Source of the DNA: Paenalcaligenes hominis_A
Lineage (GTDB): Bacteria > Pseudomonadota > Gammaproteobacteria > Burkholderiales > Burkholderiaceae_B
DNA length: 64,000 nucleotides
Reading direction: 5' to 3'
Assembly (NCBI RefSeq): GCF_041359055.1
Contig: NZ_JBGJKZ010000003.1
Location: forward strand, 62,001-126,000
Shown here: positions 15,379-24,798 of the stretch, piece after piece
How the letters are laid out: the number at the start of each line of letters is the position of its first letter
Numbering within the stretch: position 1 is the stretch's first letter
Notes under the pieces: generated by a model
What the model was told of the DNA's origin: nothing
Databases searched by the model: none
Seen by the model: only the letters and a program-made list of their open reading frames with translations
Made by a program: the position numbers and the translations under genes

Positions 15379-16827
15379 ATGTCAATTCAAAAAGCTGGTT
15401 TAGAACATTTAGAGGCACGACTCCAAGAGGACCTCTCCCGTTTGGAGTTACCTGCTAAAACTTGGGTGCATGCGCATACCGTAGATGATAAAAAAGTCGA
15501 AGAGGTAGTTATCATCGGTGGCGGTATGGCTGGGCTAACTGCGGCGGCTGCATTGCGTTTTGTGGGCATAGAGCCTTTGGTGCTAGATGCCTCTCCAGCA
15601 GGCTTCGAGGGGCCATGGGCGACCACAGCGCGTATGGAAACCTTGCGTTCCCCTAAACAGCTCACGGGGCCAGCCTTAGGTATTCCTTCGTTGACGTTCA
15701 GAGCGTGGTACGAAGCACAGTTTGGTGCAGAGCAATGGGACAAACTCGATAAAATTCCGCGGTTGCAATGGATGGACTACTTGCGTTGGTACCGCGAGGT
15801 CTTACAGCTGCCAGTAAAAAATGAGCACAAAGTTGTGCGTGTCGAGTTGTATTCTGACCAATATTTAAGCCTAACGGTACAAGCTAAAGGTCAAACTCAG
15901 CATCTATTGGCACGACGTATTATTTTGGCTACAGGTCGTGATGGCTTAGGTGGGCCTACTGTGCCTGCGTTCCTTAGCGATATACCACGTCAGTATTGGG
16001 CTCATTCTTCCGATCCTTATGACTATGCGCAATTGCGTGGGAAAAAGGTGGCAGTGATTGGTGCAGGTGCTTCGGCTATGGATAGTGCTGCTACAGCCTT
16101 AGAAAGCGGTGCTGATCGAGTTGATTTATTGATTCGTCGGACTACTATCCCTACGGTGAATAAGGGTAAAGGCGCGGGTAACCCAGGCATTGTAAATGGT
16201 TTTTATGGGTTGTCTGACGAGTGGAAGTGGCGGATACGTCATTATATTAACGTGCAACAGGTGCCCCCGCCTCGCAATAGTACTTTGCGGGTCTCTACAC
16301 ATGACAACGCCTATTTCAATGTGGGCTGTCAGATCAAACAGGTGCATGTTAAAAACCAAGAACTACATATAGAAACATCCACTGGCACGTTTGTGGTTGA
16401 TTTTCTAATTGCGGCTACAGGCTTCAAGATTGATTGGCAGTTACGACCAGAATACGCAAGCTTTGCCCCTTTAGTGCGTACATGGGCCGATCGCTATACG
16501 CCACCCGCCGGCGAAGAGGACGCAGAGCTCAGCGCTTGTCCAGATTTGGATGCGCAGTTTGCCTTCCAAGCCAAAGACGGGGTCGATGCAAAAAGCCTTA
16601 GTCATATTTACTGTTTTAACTACCCCGCTGTGGCAACACATGGTACGGTTTCAGGCGATATTCCTGCTATTTCTGATGGTGCCCAAGCCATTGCTCGCAA
16701 TATTGCTGGTTCGCTGTACCAAGAAGACATCGAGCATTACTATCAACGCTTAGTAGCTTTTTCTGAGCCCGAACTAGAAGGGGACGAGTGGCAACCCGCT
16801 TCCCCTAACTCAACGGAGTCTGCATGA
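15379..16827 (+). CDS. Flavin-containing monooxygenase-like FAD/NAD(P) oxidoreductase
   Basis: 482 residues with two dinucleotide-binding motifs: GGGMAG at 47-52 (FAD) and GAGASA at 228-233 (NADPH), plus IILATGRDG near 175 and AATGFKIDW near 355. This two-Rossmann layout is that of class B flavin monooxygenases (FMO/SidA-like), which oxygenate soft nucleophiles or ketones. An N-terminal extension of about 40 residues precedes the FAD fold. It heads a nine-gene operon with an ABC importer, suggesting the imported compound is its substrate. There is no strong ribosome-binding site. Confidence 0.75.
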   Translation: MSIQKAGLEHLEARLQEDLSRLELPAKTWVHAHTVDDKKVEEVVIIGGGMAGLTAAAALRFVGIEPLVLDASPAGFEGPWATTARMETLRSPKQLTGPALGIPSLTFRAWYEAQFGAEQWDKLDKIPRLQWMDYLRWYREVLQLPVKNEHKVVRVELYSDQYLSLTVQAKGQTQHLLARRIILATGRDGLGGPTVPAFLSDIPRQYWAHSSDPYDYAQLRGKKVAVIGAGASAMDSAATALESGADRVDLLIRRTTIPTVNKGKGAGNPGIVNGFYGLSDEWKWRIRHYINVQQVPPPRNSTLRVSTHDNAYFNVGCQIKQVHVKNQELHIETSTGTFVVDFLIAATGFKIDWQLRPEYASFAPLVRTWADRYTPPAGEEDAELSACPDLDAQFAFQAKDGVDAKSLSHIYCFNYPAVATHGTVSGDIPAISDGAQAIARNIAGSLYQEDIEHYYQRLVAFSEPELEGDEWQPASPNSTESA

Positions 16828-17798
16828 TAGTTTGGGTGTTGAAACGGTTTGCACAAGCCATTGTCGTTATCTTGCTAATGACCTTGATCGTGTTTATTGG
16901 GTTGCATTTAATTGGCAACCCAGCGGACATTTTAATCGGGCCCGAAGCCGATCAACGAGATAGAGCGGCCATTATGCAGCAGCTAGGCTTAGATTTGCCT
17001 TTATGGCAGCAATACGGCCGCTTTTTAATCAATGCTTTACATGGCGACTTAGGCTATAGCTTTATTTATAACCAACCCGCATTAGAGCTCGTGTTACAGC
17101 GTTTACCTGCCACGATGGAGCTAGCGCTTGCCGCTTTAGTTATCGCATTGGTGGTTGGGGTCCCGCTTGGGCTTATTTCTGGTTTATACCCTAAAAGCAC
17201 TTGGTCACATGTGATTATGACTGGCAGTATTCTTGGCTTTTCCCTGCCTACCTTTTGGGTGGGCTTAATGCTAATTATGGCCTTTAGTGTGTCTTTAGGG
17301 TGGCTGCCTGCTAGCGGCCGTGGCACGACCGTCACCATTTGGGGCTTGCAATGGTCTTTTCTGACCGCAAACGGCCTCTACCATATGATTTTGCCAGCAT
17401 TTAATTTAGCGCTTTTCAAGATGTCATTGGTTATACGCTTAACTCATGCCGGCGTTCGTGAGGTTTTGCCTTTGGATTATATTAAATTTGCTAAAGCTAA
17501 AGGGCTAGCGCCAAGTCGAATTATCGGCGTGCATGTGCTGCGCAACTTAATGATTCCATTGGTGACAGTTATTGGTCTAGAGCTGGGCGTGACCATTGCG
17601 GGTGCTGTGGTTACGGAAAGTATTTTTTCTTGGCCTGGTGCCGGTAAGTTGATCTTGGACAGTATCAATAATTTAGATCGTCCGGTTATTTTGGCCTACC
17701 TGATCTTAATCGTTTGTGTATTCGTGACCATTAACTTTCTTGTGGATGTGGCGTATCGGCTTATTGATCCACGTGTTCGCAAGGAGCCCAGTGCATGA
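16824..17798 (+). CDS. Peptide-type ABC transporter permease (DppB-like)
   Basis: 324-residue integral membrane protein, family BPD_transp_1 of the dipeptide/oligopeptide/nickel importers, about six spans. The first segment (IVWVLKRFAQAIVVILL) and the LGLDLPLWQQYGRF segment are typical of DppB/OppB. The ATPase-coupling EAA-type loop lies near residues 210-240 (DYIKFAKAKGL). The start overlaps the monooxygenase stop by 4 nt (ATGA), so the genes are translationally coupled. Confidence 0.9.
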   Translation: MIVWVLKRFAQAIVVILLMTLIVFIGLHLIGNPADILIGPEADQRDRAAIMQQLGLDLPLWQQYGRFLINALHGDLGYSFIYNQPALELVLQRLPATMELALAALVIALVVGVPLGLISGLYPKSTWSHVIMTGSILGFSLPTFWVGLMLIMAFSVSLGWLPASGRGTTVTIWGLQWSFLTANGLYHMILPAFNLALFKMSLVIRLTHAGVREVLPLDYIKFAKAKGLAPSRIIGVHVLRNLMIPLVTVIGLELGVTIAGAVVTESIFSWPGAGKLILDSINNLDRPVILAYLILIVCVFVTINFLVDVAYRLIDPRVRKEPSA

Positions 17799-18715
17799 GT
17801 AAATCCGTTTCTCCACTTCCTCAGCCGGCACGCCCCGTGCATAAAAGCTCATTGTTTAAAGAAAGTTGGCGGCGTTTTTTACAATCCAAGCGTGCTGTAT
17901 TTGGCTTGGTGTGTGGAACCTTATTGGTGTTTGCCGCGATATTTGCCCCTTGGATCACACCACAAAATCCGTATGACCTCATGCAGCTCGACATTTTGGA
18001 CTCGCGCTTAGCGCCAGGTTCAGAAAACGGCATGGGCACTTTTACTTATTGGTTAGGTACCGATGGTCAAGGTCGCGACTTGTACTCCGCTATTGTGTAC
18101 GGGCTGCGTATTAGTTTGTTTGTAGGTCTAGGTTCTGCATTAATTGCTAGCGTATTGGGTACTACCTTGGGTATTGTATCGGCGTATTTTGGGGGACGAG
18201 TCGATGCATTATTGATGCGTACTGTAGACCTCATGCTTTCTTTTCCTTCTATCTTGGTCGCTATGATGATTTTGGCGTACCTAGGTAAAGGGGTAGGAAA
18301 TGTTATTTTGACTTTGGTCATCCTTGAGTGGGCCTATTATGCCCGTACAGCACGGGGTCAAGCTCTAGCCGAACGAGAAAAAGAGTATGTCGCGGCAGCG
18401 CATAACTTAGTTATTCCTAAATGGCGTATTATGTTGCGCCACATTTTAGTGAATTGCTTACCGGCGTTGATTGTGATTGCTGCGTTGCAGGTTGCACGCG
18501 CGATTACACTTGAGGCCACCATGAGCTTTTTAGGTTTGGGGGTACCAGTGACCGAGCCTTCTTTAGGCTTGTTAATCTCAAATGGGTATCAGTACATGCT
18601 GTCTGGTCAATATTGGATTAGTTTTTTCCCCGGCATTGCGCTATTACTTACTATTGTGTCGTTAAATCTGATTGCTGATCGCTTGCGTGATGTCTATAAC
18701 CCGAGGGCGCTGTAA
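17795..18715 (+). CDS. Peptide-type ABC transporter permease (DppC-like)
   Basis: 306-residue partner permease of the DppC/OppC type: cytoplasmic N-terminus, a first span, the periplasmic segment containing WLGTDGQGRDLYS that is diagnostic of the family, and about five further spans. The coupling loop is YVAAAHNLVIPKWRI. It overlaps the upstream permease by 4 nt and the downstream ATPase start at its stop codon. Confidence 0.9.
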   Translation: MSKSVSPLPQPARPVHKSSLFKESWRRFLQSKRAVFGLVCGTLLVFAAIFAPWITPQNPYDLMQLDILDSRLAPGSENGMGTFTYWLGTDGQGRDLYSAIVYGLRISLFVGLGSALIASVLGTTLGIVSAYFGGRVDALLMRTVDLMLSFPSILVAMMILAYLGKGVGNVILTLVILEWAYYARTARGQALAEREKEYVAAAHNLVIPKWRIMLRHILVNCLPALIVIAALQVARAITLEATMSFLGLGVPVTEPSLGLLISNGYQYMLSGQYWISFFPGIALLLTIVSLNLIADRLRDVYNPRAL

Positions 18716-19713
18716 TGCATACCGATTATTTGCTTGAGGTTCATGATTTAAAAACAGGGTTTACTACGGACGAGGGTCAGGCCTTGGCTGTGAATGGGGT
18801 TAGCCTAACTGTTAAGCCCGGTGAAATAGTGGGCTTAGTCGGGGAGTCTGGTTCAGGTAAATCCGTCACTGGTTTTTCTATTATGCGCTTAATAGAGGAG
18901 CCAGGGCGTATTGTAGGCGGTCAGATTGTCTACAAAGGGCAGAATCTATTGGATTTAACTGAAAAACAAATGCGTCAATTGCGTGGTAATCGCATTGCGA
19001 TGATTTTTCAGGATCCCATGATGACTTTGAATCCCGTATTACGCATTGATACCCAAATGATTGAAACCTTACAGGCTCATGAAAAGATCAGTCGTAAAGA
19101 GGCGCGCTTGCGCGCTGCGCAAGCTTTGGCGTTGATGGGTGTGCCTAGTCCAGAGGAACGTTTAACTGCTTATCCCCATCAGTTGTCGGGGGGAATGAGA
19201 CAACGTGTGGCAATCGCGATTGCGTTGTTGTTAAAGCCCGATTTAATTATTGCTGATGAACCAACTACCGCTTTAGATGTGACGATTCAAGCGCAAATTT
19301 TGGCAGAAATCCAAAAGCTCGCCCAAGAATCCGGTACGGCATTGATTTGGATTACCCATGATTTGTCGGTGGTAGCAGGACTAGCCGACCGTCTAGCGGT
19401 GATGTATGCCGGAAAAATTGTAGAAACGGGCACCATTGATCAGGTATTAGCACACCCGCAGCATCCTTATACCGAAGGATTAATTAATAGTTTGCCCAGT
19501 AATAACCCCCGAGGCCAACGTTTGCGCCAAATTAAAGGAATGACCCCCAGTTTATTTGATTTACCTAGTGGCTGTGCTTTTGCCGCCCGTTGCGAGCGAG
19601 CTCAGCCTAAATGTGCTCAAGAGCCTGCCTTAGCCGAGCTAGTGCCTGAGCATGCGGTACGTTGCTTTTACCCTAGTGCAAGCTTACAGCCAGCCGTGAA
19701 GGAAATGTTATGA
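18715..19713 (+). CDS. Peptide-type ABC transporter ATP-binding protein (DppD-like)
   Basis: 332-residue ATPase. Walker A GESGSGKS at 43-50, signature LSGGMRQRVAIA, Walker B LIIADEPTTALD, switch His in WITHDLS. The C-terminal oligo/dipeptide extension contains a Cys-rich stretch (GCAFAARCERAQPKC) typical of DppD/OppD. Stop and start overlap with the upstream permease (TAATG). It powers import together with the following ATPase. Confidence 0.92.
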   Translation: MHTDYLLEVHDLKTGFTTDEGQALAVNGVSLTVKPGEIVGLVGESGSGKSVTGFSIMRLIEEPGRIVGGQIVYKGQNLLDLTEKQMRQLRGNRIAMIFQDPMMTLNPVLRIDTQMIETLQAHEKISRKEARLRAAQALALMGVPSPEERLTAYPHQLSGGMRQRVAIAIALLLKPDLIIADEPTTALDVTIQAQILAEIQKLAQESGTALIWITHDLSVVAGLADRLAVMYAGKIVETGTIDQVLAHPQHPYTEGLINSLPSNNPRGQRLRQIKGMTPSLFDLPSGCAFAARCERAQPKCAQEPALAELVPEHAVRCFYPSASLQPAVKEML

Positions 19714-20714
19714 CAGAACCCGTGGTACGCGTAGAGCAGCTTTCAAAACAGTTTGGTTTAAAAAAGAGCAATTGGGTTGGTCAATCATTGCAACAGCTTG
19801 GCCTGCAGGCCAAGCCCGTGGTGACATCGGCAGTGAATCAGGTCGATTTAGCTATTTGGCCGGGCGAAGTCGTTGGTTTGGTGGGGGAATCGGGCTGTGG
19901 AAAGTCCACGCTAGGACGCATGGTAGCAGGTATTTTGTCTCCGACTTCGGGCAAAATGTGGGTAGATGGTGTAGATACTGCGCAAATGAGTTCCGCTCAG
20001 TGGCATCAAAGCCAACTACGTATTCAAATGATTTTCCAAGATCCGTATGCCAGCTTAAATCCGCGCTTGCGTATTAGTCAAAGTGTTGGGGAAGCGCCAT
20101 TAATTCATGGGCTTGTTAGTCCAAAAAAGGTGGATGAGTATGTAAGTGCTCAATTAGAGCGTGCAGGGTTAAGTTCAGCCTTGCGGCAACGGTTTCCCCA
20201 TCAGTTCAGTGGGGGTCAGCGGCAGCGTATTGGTATAGCTCGGGCCTTAGCGGTTCAGCCAGAGGTGTTGGTCTGTGATGAGGCCGTAGCGGCACTTGAT
20301 GTCTCAATTCAAGCCCAAATTGTGAATCTATTTATGGATTTACGAGATGAGCTAGGGTTGACCTATTTATTTATTAGTCATGATTTAGGGGTGGTCGAAC
20401 ATATTTCAGACCGTGTGGCTATTATGTATTTAGGACGCATCGTAGAAACAGCGCCTACTACAGAGATTTATACCCATCCCAATCATCCCTATACCCAAGC
20501 CTTGCTTGCTGAAATACCTCGTATCAGTGATAGAAAGAAAAAATTTGTGGCCATTAAAGGGGAGATACCTAGCCCATTAAACCCACCTAGTGGCTGTCAT
20601 TTTCATCCTCGCTGCCCCTACGCTATGCCCATATGTAGAGAGCAAGCTCCGGTTCTAAAAGAGGTAGGGGCCCAGCACTTGAGTGCCTGCCATTTGAATG
20701 ATGTGTCAGCCTAG
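19710..20714 (+). CDS. Peptide-type ABC transporter ATP-binding protein (DppF-like)
   Basis: 334-residue second ATPase. Walker A GESGCGKS at 59-66, signature FSGGQRQRIGIA, Walker B region VCDEAVAALDVS, and the C-terminal CHFHPRCPYAMPIC element of DppF/OppF. Overlaps the upstream ATPase gene by 4 nt. It forms the heterodimeric nucleotide-binding unit with the DppD-like protein. Confidence 0.92.
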   Translation: MTEPVVRVEQLSKQFGLKKSNWVGQSLQQLGLQAKPVVTSAVNQVDLAIWPGEVVGLVGESGCGKSTLGRMVAGILSPTSGKMWVDGVDTAQMSSAQWHQSQLRIQMIFQDPYASLNPRLRISQSVGEAPLIHGLVSPKKVDEYVSAQLERAGLSSALRQRFPHQFSGGQRQRIGIARALAVQPEVLVCDEAVAALDVSIQAQIVNLFMDLRDELGLTYLFISHDLGVVEHISDRVAIMYLGRIVETAPTTEIYTHPNHPYTQALLAEIPRISDRKKKFVAIKGEIPSPLNPPSGCHFHPRCPYAMPICREQAPVLKEVGAQHLSACHLNDVSA

Positions 20715-20766
20715 TCTAGGTTTTTGATTATGTTGTGAGTTATCGATTAATTTTAAGGGAATCACC

Positions 20767-22329
20767 ATGAAAAAACTGCTTGTTGCCTCGTTAGTGGCTG
20801 GTCTGCTTTCCAGTGCAGCCTTTGCCCAAGAAAACAATTTGAAAATTGCTTTTGCAGATAATCTTTCATCTTTAGACCCCCAGCTAAATAACTATGCGGG
20901 AGACCGTTCTGCGGGCTTGTTCTTCTTTGATATGTTAGTAGGTAACTATCACAACCAGCTTTTGCCTTCACTGGCAACGGAATGGAAAAATATTGATCCC
21001 ACCACATGGCAGTTTAGTTTGCGTGAAGGGGTGAAGTGGAGCGATGGTGAGCCTTTTGTAGCCGAAGACGTAGTGTATTCCATCGAGCGAATTCGCAATG
21101 TACCTGGCTCAGTCGCGCCTTTCACAGGCTATGTGCGTACGATTGAGAGTGTGACCATTATTGATCCCACGACCTTAGAAATAAAGACGAATGTGCCTAA
21201 CCCAGATTTACCGTTGAATCTGGCCTCTGTGCATATTGTAAGTAAACATGCTACAGAAAACGCTAGCAGTGAAGACTTTAATTCAGGCAAAGCCTTGGTG
21301 GGAACCGGGCCCTACACCCTGGTTAGCTATACACCTGGCGAGCGTATTGTGGCCCAGAAAAACCCTAACTACTGGGGCGAAACCCCCATTTGGGATAAGG
21401 TCGATTACACCTATACGGCAAACGCGGCTTCACGCACTGCGGCATTATTAGCCGGTGACGTCGATGTGATTGACAAGGTCTCTGTATCAGACCTGCCTAA
21501 ATTAGAAAAAGACGACAAGGTTGATGTGTTTGCCTATAACGGTTTGCGCGTATTTTTGTTGCAGCCGAGCTTCAACCCAAAGCCTAATGAGTTTATTAAA
21601 GACAACGCAGGCAAACCTTTAGATAAAAACCCATTGCTTGATGAGCGAGTGCGAGAAGCGCTTTCTTTAGCTGTTAATCGTGACGCTATCGCCGATCGTA
21701 TTTTGCAAGGTGGTGTCACCGTAGCCAACCAGTGGATGCCAGAAGGTTCGATTGGTTACAACCCGGATATTCCTGCTATTGCTTTCGATCCAGAGCGAGC
21801 CAAAACCTTATTAGCCGAGGCGGGTTATCCAGAGGGCTTTCAGATTAGTGTGCATGTGCCTTCCGACCGTTACCCGCTAGCCCCAGAAACCGTTCAAGCG
21901 GTGGCTCAGTTTTGGACACGGATTGGTGTAAAAACAAATGTCGAGGTGGTGCCATGGGCGGTGTACTCCAGCTCTGCCCGCAAAAACGACTACGCTATGT
22001 CAGTTATTGCTTGGGGTAATGGTACGGGCGAAGCCTCTTACGCTATGGTTAATATTTTAGCTACCCCTGATGCTGATGCAGGACTGGGCGCATCAAACTG
22101 GGGTCACTACAGTAGTGAAAAATTAGATAGCACGCTAAAAGCCGTAACAGCTGAGTTTGATCCAGCTAAGCGCGAAGTGCTAATGCAAGAAGCGGCACAA
22201 ACCGTAGCGGAAGAGGTAGGGATTATTCCTTTGTTCCACTATAAAAATATTTGGGCAGCGAAAAAAGGCTTAGTTGTTAAACCATTAAGCTCAGATCGTA
22301 CCGTCCCAGTAATGGTTACCAAACAGTAA
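20767..22329 (+). CDS. ABC transporter substrate-binding protein, family 5
   Basis: 520-residue periplasmic solute-binding protein (SBP_bac_5). The signal peptide ends AFA before Gln21. The mature protein begins NLKIAFADNLSSLDPQLNN and contains WQFSLREGVKWSDGEPF, the usual family signature. It is the specificity component of the importer encoded just upstream; the preceding 52 nt carry the ribosome-binding site AAGGGA. From memory it resembles the SBP group found with CMD-domain genes (KPN_01854-type), which would fit its neighbours; this was not checked. Confidence 0.88.
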   Translation: MKKLLVASLVAGLLSSAAFAQENNLKIAFADNLSSLDPQLNNYAGDRSAGLFFFDMLVGNYHNQLLPSLATEWKNIDPTTWQFSLREGVKWSDGEPFVAEDVVYSIERIRNVPGSVAPFTGYVRTIESVTIIDPTTLEIKTNVPNPDLPLNLASVHIVSKHATENASSEDFNSGKALVGTGPYTLVSYTPGERIVAQKNPNYWGETPIWDKVDYTYTANAASRTAALLAGDVDVIDKVSVSDLPKLEKDDKVDVFAYNGLRVFLLQPSFNPKPNEFIKDNAGKPLDKNPLLDERVREALSLAVNRDAIADRILQGGVTVANQWMPEGSIGYNPDIPAIAFDPERAKTLLAEAGYPEGFQISVHVPSDRYPLAPETVQAVAQFWTRIGVKTNVEVVPWAVYSSSARKNDYAMSVIAWGNGTGEASYAMVNILATPDADAGLGASNWGHYSSEKLDSTLKAVTAEFDPAKREVLMQEAAQTVAEEVGIIPLFHYKNIWAAKKGLVVKPLSSDRTVPVMVTKQ

Positions 22330-22340
22330 AAGGAACCAGT

Positions 22341-23639
22341 ATGACTCACGCTCAACTGTCTATAGAGCCTATTGATGATTTGATTGATGTACCTAGACAC
22401 ATACGCGTTAACGGTTTGACTCCAGGGCAGCAGGTGCAATTGCGTACCCGCACCCTACGTGGTCATCGTGTCGTATGGCAAAGCCAGGCCATTTATCAAG
22501 CCGATGCCAAAGGGGTTGTTGATCTCACTACCCAAGCCCCAATTTCGGGTAGTTATGAGGGGGTAGACCCGATGGGCTTAATCTGGTCGCAAACGCCAGA
22601 GCAAGAAGGTGAGCGTGAGGTCTTTGGGGCGCAGGTAACAGACCCCATTTATACTCAGATTGAAGTACAAAGTGATGCCGTCCAACTAGAAGGGCAGTTA
22701 GTTCAGCGTCTGGCTGCGCCTGGTGTGCAACGTATAGAGGTACGTGAAGATGGCTTGGTGGGTACCGTATTTATTCCCGCTACCCCTGGGCCGCATCCTG
22801 CTGTGATGATACTGAATGGCTCGGGCGGTGGTATTAACGAGCCACGCGCTGCTTTATACGCATCACACGGTTATGTGGCATTTGCTTTGGCTTATTTTAA
22901 AGCGCCAGGTCTGTCGGATTACATATCTAATACCCCTTTAGAGTATTTTAAAAAAGGTTTAGATTGGCTGCGTCAGACTTACACACCATTAAATGACTTT
23001 GTTGCCATCAATGGTCAATCACGTGGTGGCGAGCTGGTGTTGCTTTTGGCCAGTATTTACCCCGAGGATGTGTCGGCGGTGGTGGCTTATGTGCCTGGAG
23101 CGGTGGTGCACAGTGGACAAAATGCAGCGGATCCGGCCATTGGGCGCGAAGGCCCTGCCTGGTTGTTAAATGGTGAGCCACTCACGCATGTATGGGCGAA
23201 TAATAAAACAGCAACGTGGGCACCCTACGATGACGGGCCAGCCCCGCATCGCCATGAAAAAGCGATTTTAACAGCCTTGCAAGACCCCGACGCCATCGAG
23301 CGGGCACGCATACCCGTAGAACGTATTCAAGCACCCATTATTTTATTATCGGGTACCGACGACGGCGCATGGCCATCAAGCTTATACAGTCAAATGGTGG
23401 TAGAGCGATTAAAGCAACATGGTTACACCCATGAGGTACAGTGGGTCGATACGCCTGATGCAGGACACAGTATTGTGTTTCCTTATATTCCTACTACCCA
23501 ATTAATTTACACCCACCCTGTATCAAAACGGGTCAGTACCAGTGGCGGTCGTCCCGATGCCAATGCGGCCTCTGACGCGGCAAGCTGGTCAGCCATCAAA
23601 GCATTTTTATCTAGAGCACAACGAGGCAAAAAACAATGA
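22341..23639 (+). CDS. Acyl-CoA thioester hydrolase / BAAT-family alpha/beta hydrolase
   Basis: 432 residues. The N-terminal beta-sandwich (about 1-125) matches the acyl-CoA thioester hydrolase/BAAT N-terminal domain. The C-terminal alpha/beta hydrolase has nucleophile motif GQSRG with Ser227, Asp in SGTDDGAWPS and His in DAGHSIVF. A Ser nucleophile points to thioesterase/esterase rather than amino-acid acyltransferase activity (which uses Cys). It starts 11 nt after the binding-protein gene and overlaps the next gene by 4 nt, so it belongs to the operon and may hydrolyse an imported or oxygenated product. Confidence 0.82.
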   Translation: MTHAQLSIEPIDDLIDVPRHIRVNGLTPGQQVQLRTRTLRGHRVVWQSQAIYQADAKGVVDLTTQAPISGSYEGVDPMGLIWSQTPEQEGEREVFGAQVTDPIYTQIEVQSDAVQLEGQLVQRLAAPGVQRIEVREDGLVGTVFIPATPGPHPAVMILNGSGGGINEPRAALYASHGYVAFALAYFKAPGLSDYISNTPLEYFKKGLDWLRQTYTPLNDFVAINGQSRGGELVLLLASIYPEDVSAVVAYVPGAVVHSGQNAADPAIGREGPAWLLNGEPLTHVWANNKTATWAPYDDGPAPHRHEKAILTALQDPDAIERARIPVERIQAPIILLSGTDDGAWPSSLYSQMVVERLKQHGYTHEVQWVDTPDAGHSIVFPYIPTTQLIYTHPVSKRVSTSGGRPDANAASDAASWSAIKAFLSRAQRGKKQ

Positions 23640-24151
23640 ATTCTTCCAGTAGCACAGATCTTATCGACAGCGTGCTGGGTTTAACGCCCCAGAGCAGCAC
23701 CTATGCAGCGCGCGTATTTAGAGACAAAGTTCGTCATGGTACTCAAGCTAGCTACGAGGCCTTGTTTAGCCCCGAGCTGCATTTGGATTTAGCTGTGCGC
23801 TGGTTAGTAGCGGTCTATACAACTCAGCTAACTCAGGCGCAAGAACTTCATCAGCACTACTTAACACAAGCACAACAGGCTAAGGTGCCAACCCAGTGGT
23901 TAGAGGCCGTAGCAGCAGACCAGCCCACTACCGTTTCTGATCCCATTGTGCAGGCTATTTTAATTTTTACGCGCACCTTAACGTTAAAGCCCATTGAAGG
24001 GGATAAAAACGCTATCCAACAGCTAGAGCAAGCAGGTGTGCCTACCCCTGACTGCATCACTTTGAGTCAATTGATTGCTTTTTTGGCTTACCAAGTGCGC
24101 TTGGTAACAGGGTTAAAAGCCATGCAACGTTTGGAGAAACACGATGTCTGA
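23636..24151 (+). CDS. CMD-domain protein lacking the CxxC active site
   Basis: 171 residues with the all-helical carboxymuconolactone-decarboxylase/AhpD-like fold pattern (LAVRWLVAVYTTQL, then a helix containing SQLIAFLAYQVRLVTGLKAM). The CxxC-x3-H redox motif of AhpD is absent, so a peroxidase role is unlikely. It is probably the non-catalytic partner of the following CMD protein, whose start overlaps its end by 8 nt. It resembles the 'CMD domain protein, Avi_7170-type' group as I remember it; not verified. Confidence 0.7.
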   Translation: MNSSSSTDLIDSVLGLTPQSSTYAARVFRDKVRHGTQASYEALFSPELHLDLAVRWLVAVYTTQLTQAQELHQHYLTQAQQAKVPTQWLEAVAADQPTTVSDPIVQAILIFTRTLTLKPIEGDKNAIQQLEQAGVPTPDCITLSQLIAFLAYQVRLVTGLKAMQRLEKHDV

Positions 24152-24728
24152 AGTAATTAAAGTAAATGGCTTTACTAATGAGAGCTTAGATTGGAAAGCA
24201 TGGTTGGATGTGGTGAATGTGGATCAAGCCACTCCCGAGCAAGTGGCTGTACTAGAGGCCAGTCACCCTCAAGCTAAAACCTCTGATTATTATTTGTTAT
24301 TAGTGCATCAGCCAGAAATTTTAAACCATCGTTCTCATACTTATAATGCAATTATGTATGCACCTCGTGGTTTAAATCGTGCCGATCGCGAGTTAGGCGC
24401 ATTAACCGTATCGCAAATTAATGGGTGTGTGTATTGTGCGTCAGTGCATGCACAGCGTTTTGAGCAGCTTTCAAAGCGTCCAGACGTGGTGGCGGCTGTA
24501 TTTGCTGACCCTGCTACGGCTGCCCAAACCTCACGCGATAAAGCCATTATAGAGTTAGCTACCGCTTTAACCCTAAAACCTGATCATTTGGATGAGGCTC
24601 TTATTCAGGCTCTAAAAGAAGAAGGTATGGATGAGGTAGAAATACTAGACTTAATCCATTCAGTGTCGATTTTTGGCTGGGCTAATCGCCTCATGTTGAA
24701 TTTAGGCGAACCTGTTTATACAGAATAA
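24144..24728 (+). CDS. Alkylhydroperoxidase-like CMD protein with CxxC
   Basis: 194 residues. The AhpD-type redox motif GCVYCASVH is present (Cys95, Cys98, His102), preceded by the conserved ELGALTVSQIN helix. A peroxidase or thiol-oxidoreductase role, or detoxification of a peroxide from the monooxygenase, is plausible. Last gene of the operon, ending 19 nt before a perfect terminator stem. Overlaps the upstream CMD gene by 8 nt. Confidence 0.82.
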   Translation: MSEVIKVNGFTNESLDWKAWLDVVNVDQATPEQVAVLEASHPQAKTSDYYLLLVHQPEILNHRSHTYNAIMYAPRGLNRADRELGALTVSQINGCVYCASVHAQRFEQLSKRPDVVAAVFADPATAAQTSRDKAIIELATALTLKPDHLDEALIQALKEEGMDEVEILDLIHSVSIFGWANRLMLNLGEPVYTE

Positions 24729-24747
24729 CGCTATCTTTTAAATAAAA

Positions 24748-24773
24748 AAAACTGCCGTTTATACGGCAGTTTT
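24748..24773. terminator. Bidirectional terminator between the CMD operon and the TRAP operon
   Basis: AAAACTGCCGT (24748-24758) and ACGGCAGTTTT (24763-24773), an 11-bp perfect stem with TTAT loop. It serves both converging operons. Confidence 0.9.
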
Positions 24774-24798
24774 AAATGCAACAGTGTGGGTTGTTTTT

